Below, in pieces: positions 41,436 to 44,515 of a stretch of DNA of 44,515 bases. The stretch spans positions 1 through 44,515 of the forward strand of contig CAJCCF010000036.1 in NCBI GenBank assembly GCA_903960845.1. The letters are read 5' to 3'. The notes under the pieces were generated by a model. The model saw only the letters and a program-made list of their open reading frames with translations. It was not told the DNA's origin and did no database searches. The stretch comes from an uncultured Verrucomicrobiota bacterium (GTDB taxonomy: Bacteria > Verrucomicrobiota > Verrucomicrobiia > Verrucomicrobiales > Verrucomicrobiaceae). The number at the start of each line of letters is the position of its first letter. The stretch's first letter is position 1. The position numbers and the translations under genes are program-made.

Positions 41436-42776
41436 TTAAATTGAAACTTCAGAGTCGTCTTCAAACGCATCTGCCACTGGCTTGAGTATCATACCGGCAG
41501 CAACAGTGTTGTTAGTCTGCTCATCGACGAGGATAAAACTGCCAGTTGTGCGATTTTCCGAATACGCATCAAAGAAAATCGGGGCTGATGTGCGGAGCCT
41601 GATACAGCCAATATCATTCAGGCTGAATTCCTGGCTATCCTGGGATTTCTCAAGGGTGCTGATATTGACCTTGAAAAGGACATCCGTCACCACGGCCCGA
41701 ACTTCATTCGTCGTGTGTCGCAAGTGAAACCGCCCGCGCGGTTTCAATGATTTTTTATCCGCAAACCAGCAGATCATGGCATCAAACTCATGCCCACTCT
41801 CAATCGGTTCATCCGCTTTAACGATCATCCCGCCTCGACTTGTGTCGATCTCGTCAGCGACGGTCATGCTGTAGCTTAGTTGCGGCGTAGTTTCGTTTTG
41901 CAGTCCATCATAGGTATGAATTCCAGCAATGCGCGTTTTCATGGCTGACGGGTACACCAACACCTCATCGCCCACGCGGAAAGTGCCACTTGCAACTCGA
42001 CCGGCAAAACCACGATAATCGTGAAGATTACCCAACTTTGCATCGTTTTGATCTGAAATCGGGCGGATCACCCATTGGACAGGAAAACGCGCTTTAGCCG
42101 TCGTGGTTTCTGCATGTACCTGCACGGTTTCAAGGTGCTGTAGAAGAGTTGGTCCCGTAAACCATGGCGTCTTCAGAGATCGTTCAACCACATTGTCCCC
42201 GTTGAGCGCACTGATTGGAATGGGACAAATTTGAGGCATTTTTTCCAAACCCTGCGCGAAGGTTAAATAATCAGCCAAAATTTTGTCATAAACTCTTTGA
42301 TCAAATTCAACGAGATCCATTTTATTCACCGCGAGAATGATGTGTTCAATTCTAAGAAGACTCGCCAGATACGTGTGCCGCATGGTTTGCTCGATGACCC
42401 CAAGGCGGGCATCCACAAGAATGATTGCCAGATCAGCAGTTGAGGCGCCCGTAACCATATTTCTCGTGTACTGAATGTGCCCCGGGGTGTCTGCGATAAT
42501 GAACTTCCTCTTCGGAGTTGCAAAATAACGGTAAGCCACATCAATGGTTATTCCTTGCTCGCGTTCAGCGCGCAGCCCGTCAGTTAGCAGCGCAAGATTA
42601 ACATGACCATCGCCGCGTCTCTTTGAAGATTCTTCTACAGCGAGAAGCTGATCCTCAAAGATCGACTTTGAATCATACAGAAGGCGTCCAATTAGCGTGC
42701 TTTTACCATCATCCACGCTGCCTGCTGTGGTGAAGTGAAGAAGTGAGGATTCAGTGGGGTTGACAAGAGCGTCCAT
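41436..42776 (-). CDS. cysN: Sulfate adenylyltransferase subunit 1 (GTPase)
   Basis: A 446-residue GTPase of the EF-Tu class. The P-loop is GSVDDGKST (19-27), followed by DGLRAEREQGITIDVAYRYF (switch I), DTPGHIQYTRNMVTGAS and NKMD. The C-terminal barrels carry SRGGMIVKADEPIESG and MICWFADKKSLKPRGRFHLR. It drives ATP sulfurylase (with CysD) by GTP hydrolysis to make adenosine 5'-phosphosulfate. It ends after the barrels, so it is not fused to an APS kinase (CysC). Last gene of the operon; 47 bases after cysD. GC is far below that of the left part of the window. Confidence 0.95.
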   Translation of the reverse strand: MDALVNPTESSLLHFTTAGSVDDGKSTLIGRLLYDSKSIFEDQLLAVEESSKRRGDGHVNLALLTDGLRAEREQGITIDVAYRYFATPKRKFIIADTPGHIQYTRNMVTGASTADLAIILVDARLGVIEQTMRHTYLASLLRIEHIILAVNKMDLVEFDQRVYDKILADYLTFAQGLEKMPQICPIPISALNGDNVVERSLKTPWFTGPTLLQHLETVQVHAETTTAKARFPVQWVIRPISDQNDAKLGNLHDYRGFAGRVASGTFRVGDEVLVYPSAMKTRIAGIHTYDGLQNETTPQLSYSMTVADEIDTSRGGMIVKADEPIESGHEFDAMICWFADKKSLKPRGRFHLRHTTNEVRAVVTDVLFKVNISTLEKSQDSQEFSLNDIGCIRLRTSAPIFFDAYSENRTTGSFILVDEQTNNTVAAGMILKPVADAFEDDSEVSI

Positions 42777-42823
42777 GGATTCGGAAGTGGTAAGAATTGA
42801 TGATCTTAAATGATTGTTTGATC

Positions 42824-43732
42824 TCAGAAGTATCCCTCTTTCTTGCGATCCTCCATGGCCGTCTCTGAACGCTTATCGTCAGCACGTGTTCCACGCTCTG
42901 TCTGGCGGGCAGCGGCTACCTCAGCCACGATTTCATCGATGGTGCTAGCCGTGCTTTCTACCGCTCCCGTGCATGTCGCATCCCCAACAGTGCGGAAACG
43001 GATGGTCATTTCACGAACATTAGCTTTCTCCTCCTCTAAAAGTGGAATGAAACCCGTCTCTGCGTCTAGCAACTGATTGTGCCGCTCGATGATTCTTCGC
43101 TGATGGCTGAAATATAGGGTAGGGAGAGGAATATTCTCCTGGCGGATGTACTGCCACACATCCATCTCGGTCCAGTTACTGAGGGGAAATACGCGGAAAT
43201 GTTCACCAAAGTGCTTACGCCCATTGAAGATATTCCATAGCTCTGGTCTTTGATTTTTTGGATCCCATTGACCAAACTCATCTCGGTGGCTAAAAAAACG
43301 TTCCTTGGCTCTCGCTTTTTCCTCATCCCGACGACCCCCTCCCAAGCAGGCATCGAACTGGTACTCTTCAATAGTGCCAAGCAGTGCCGCTGTTTGTAGT
43401 TTATTACGACTTGCGTTGATGCCTTTTTCTTCCTGCACGATTCCCTCATCAATGCATTTCTGCACGCTACCTACAATCAACTTTGCACCTACTTCTTTTA
43501 CAAACCAGTCTCGATAGGTCATGGCCTCAGGAAAATTGTGCCCCGTGTCTACATGTAGCAACGGAAACGGCAATTTGGATGGATAGAAGGCTTTTCGCGC
43601 CAGCCATGCCATAACGATCGAATCTTTGCCTCCAGAAAATAAGAGAGCCGGTTTTTGAAACTGTGCTGCCGTTTCGCGAAGTATAAAAATTGCCTCGCTT
43701 TCGAGGAATTGAAGATGGGTTATTGAGGCCAT
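42824..43732 (-). CDS. cysD: Sulfate adenylyltransferase subunit 2
   Basis: A 302-residue enzyme of the PP-loop ATPase family. SGGKDS (33-38) is the pyrophosphate loop, with LLHVDTGHNFPEAMTYRDWF, CLGGGRRDEEKARAKERFFS and FPLSNWTEMDVWQYI. The C-terminal end (RKKEGYF) is the family's usual finish. It adenylates sulfate to APS with CysN. It lies 27 bases after cysH. Length is standard. No Shine-Dalgarno site stands out before the ATG at 43732. Confidence 0.96.
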   Translation of the reverse strand: MASITHLQFLESEAIFILRETAAQFQKPALLFSGGKDSIVMAWLARKAFYPSKLPFPLLHVDTGHNFPEAMTYRDWFVKEVGAKLIVGSVQKCIDEGIVQEEKGINASRNKLQTAALLGTIEEYQFDACLGGGRRDEEKARAKERFFSHRDEFGQWDPKNQRPELWNIFNGRKHFGEHFRVFPLSNWTEMDVWQYIRQENIPLPTLYFSHQRRIIERHNQLLDAETGFIPLLEEEKANVREMTIRFRTVGDATCTGAVESTASTIDEIVAEVAAARQTERGTRADDKRSETAMEDRKKEGYF

Positions 43733-43759
43733 TATTGGAAATTTGCTTGGTTTAACGAG

Positions 43760-44410
43760 TCAATTAATCTCGGTTGTTAGTTTGGCATGTAAACCACACT
43801 CATGTTTTTCATCCCCTTTTGCGGGGTCATAGTAGGTGTGTTCATTCGGCAAATCGTGCTCAAGCAGGTAGTGCTCAAGTTCATCCTGCGTCCAATCCAA
43901 AATTGGATTGATTTTGAGGCAGTTGAATTTCGTGTCCCACATCACTGGTTTTAGAGATTCCGCGCGCTGTTTATTTTGATCTCTACGGAGTGCTGTGATC
44001 CAAACGGCGGGGGCCATTTCTCTCATGCCTCTTTCAAATGGCTCAAGTTTCATTATCCGACTGAAAGACTCAACGCGTTCGATTTCATCGGGCATTGGAA
44101 CCATCCCTCCATTCATCGCCAACCAATGTGCCGATGTCATTTTTGGAACGTAGGATTTGATATTTAAACTTAGTCTTTCGCGGGTTTTCTCAGCGAATTT
44201 GTACGTTTCCGGCAGATTTGTTCCATGATCCACCCAAAGAACTGGAATTTCCGGCAACGAACGTGTCACCAAATGTAATATTACTGCCTCGTACTGTCGA
44301 AAATTGGTTGTCACTATTGACGGGCCTTGAGCTACCGCCCAATCAATGATTTGTGGCGCTGACATGCCAGCAAAGTTTACCGACAGTGTTTCGAATGTAT
44401 TTCTGGTCAT
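43760..44410 (-). CDS. cysH: Phosphoadenylyl-sulfate reductase type protein
   Basis: A 216-residue reductase. The chain shows TTNFRQYEAVILHLVT, VLWVDHGTNLPETYKFAE, KLEPFERGMREMAPAVWITA and LRRDQNKQRA, with the catalytic cysteine C205 in HECGLH. The two Cys pairs (CC...CxxC) that bind the [4Fe-4S] cluster in APS reductases are missing, so by family rules it should prefer PAPS, as E. coli CysH does. PAPS needs APS kinase (CysC), which is not in the window; it may lie to the right. First visible gene of the cysH-cysD-cysN operon. Confidence 0.92.
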   Translation of the reverse strand: MTRNTFETLSVNFAGMSAPQIIDWAVAQGPSIVTTNFRQYEAVILHLVTRSLPEIPVLWVDHGTNLPETYKFAEKTRERLSLNIKSYVPKMTSAHWLAMNGGMVPMPDEIERVESFSRIMKLEPFERGMREMAPAVWITALRRDQNKQRAESLKPVMWDTKFNCLKINPILDWTQDELEHYLLEHDLPNEHTYYDPAKGDEKHECGLHAKLTTEIN

Positions 44411-44424
44411 AAGTGGTATTTGCT

Positions 44425-44449
44425 ACTCAACAAACTCTATCTATTGAGT
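44425..44449. promoter_or_regulatory. Inverted repeat ahead of cysH, candidate operator
   Basis: ACTCAA (44425-44430) and TTGAGT (44444-44449) are inverted with a 13-base AT-rich centre, starting 14 bases upstream of the cysH ATG. The place and symmetry suit a sulfur-responsive repressor or activator, but no match to a known box is claimed. Confidence 0.4.
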
Positions 44450-44468
44450 GGGGAAAGAGAGTGGGTAG

Positions 44469-44497
44469 AAAAAACCCCACTCCGTGAGGAGTGGGGT
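44469..44497 (-). terminator. Intrinsic terminator of a gene lying beyond the right edge
   Basis: On the minus strand ACCCCACTCC pairs with GGAGTGGGGT around TCAC and is followed by six T (44474-44469). It ends a minus-strand transcript whose stop codon must lie to the right, and separates it from cysH. Thus cysH starts its own transcript. Confidence 0.8.
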
Positions 44498-44515
44498 ATA
44501 TAATCTGGCAACGTC

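Overview
The window looks like a chromosomal segment of a Verrucomicrobia-type bacterium (PVC superphylum), probably near Prosthecobacter/Verrucomicrobium. The evidence is gene content. There are three sets of the PVC-typical secreted DUF1501/DUF1552 plus DUF1549-DUF1553/DUF1592 proteins. There are also Tat-exported Gfo/Idh/MocA and FAD oxidoreductases, a PhoD-like phosphatase, a Ser/Thr kinase with a long TPR tail, PQQ-type propellers, and few strong Shine-Dalgarno sites. No rRNA, tRNA, CRISPR array, prophage or intact insertion sequence was seen.

Layout. Positions 1-3650 hold an exported-protein fragment, a thioesterase overlapping a monooxygenase gene with an in-frame stop, a pair of REP-like hairpins, a beta-helix protein and a broken propeller gene. 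Positions 3697-16202 are mainly minus-strand carbohydrate-type genes: a sugar isomerase/epimerase, an extracellular beta-helix protein, an SDR plus FAD oxidoreductase operon, a second FAD oxidoreductase with an SLH-like tail, a DUF1080-like protein and a zinc-type dehydrogenase. A plus-strand DUF1549/DUF1553 plus DUF1501 pair sits among them, separated by a scar made of two gene tails. Positions 16370-27163 are plus strand: the TPR kinase, a Gfo/Idh/MocA oxidoreductase, then a tight run of PhoD, LRR, DUF1552 and DUF1592. Then come thiH, a membrane-anchored endonuclease/phosphatase-fold protein, a second DUF1549-DUF1553/DUF1501 operon, a cysteine desulfurase, a three-gene secreted cassette ending in a PQQ-like propeller, and a metal-ATPase/cysteine-motif propeller operon. 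Positions 40947-44410 hold a RidA-family gene and a visibly AT-richer cysH-cysD-cysN sulfate-assimilation operon.

The most interesting signal is a repeated regulatory element. The core CTTTGTCGTGG lies upstream of four minus-strand starts (beta-helix protein, isomerase/epimerase, FAD oxidoreductase, zinc-type dehydrogenase). In three of the four the gap from core to ATG is exactly 33 nt, and a TATGNT hexamer lies exactly 6 nt before the ATG. This suggests an unrecognised carbohydrate regulon read from activator-type promoters that make leaderless mRNAs. Other items worth a look are the REP pair with compensatory stem changes, three decayed genes, the paired DUF1501/DUF1549-type modules, and a metal-ATPase operon encoding an exported propeller with a CPCC motif.
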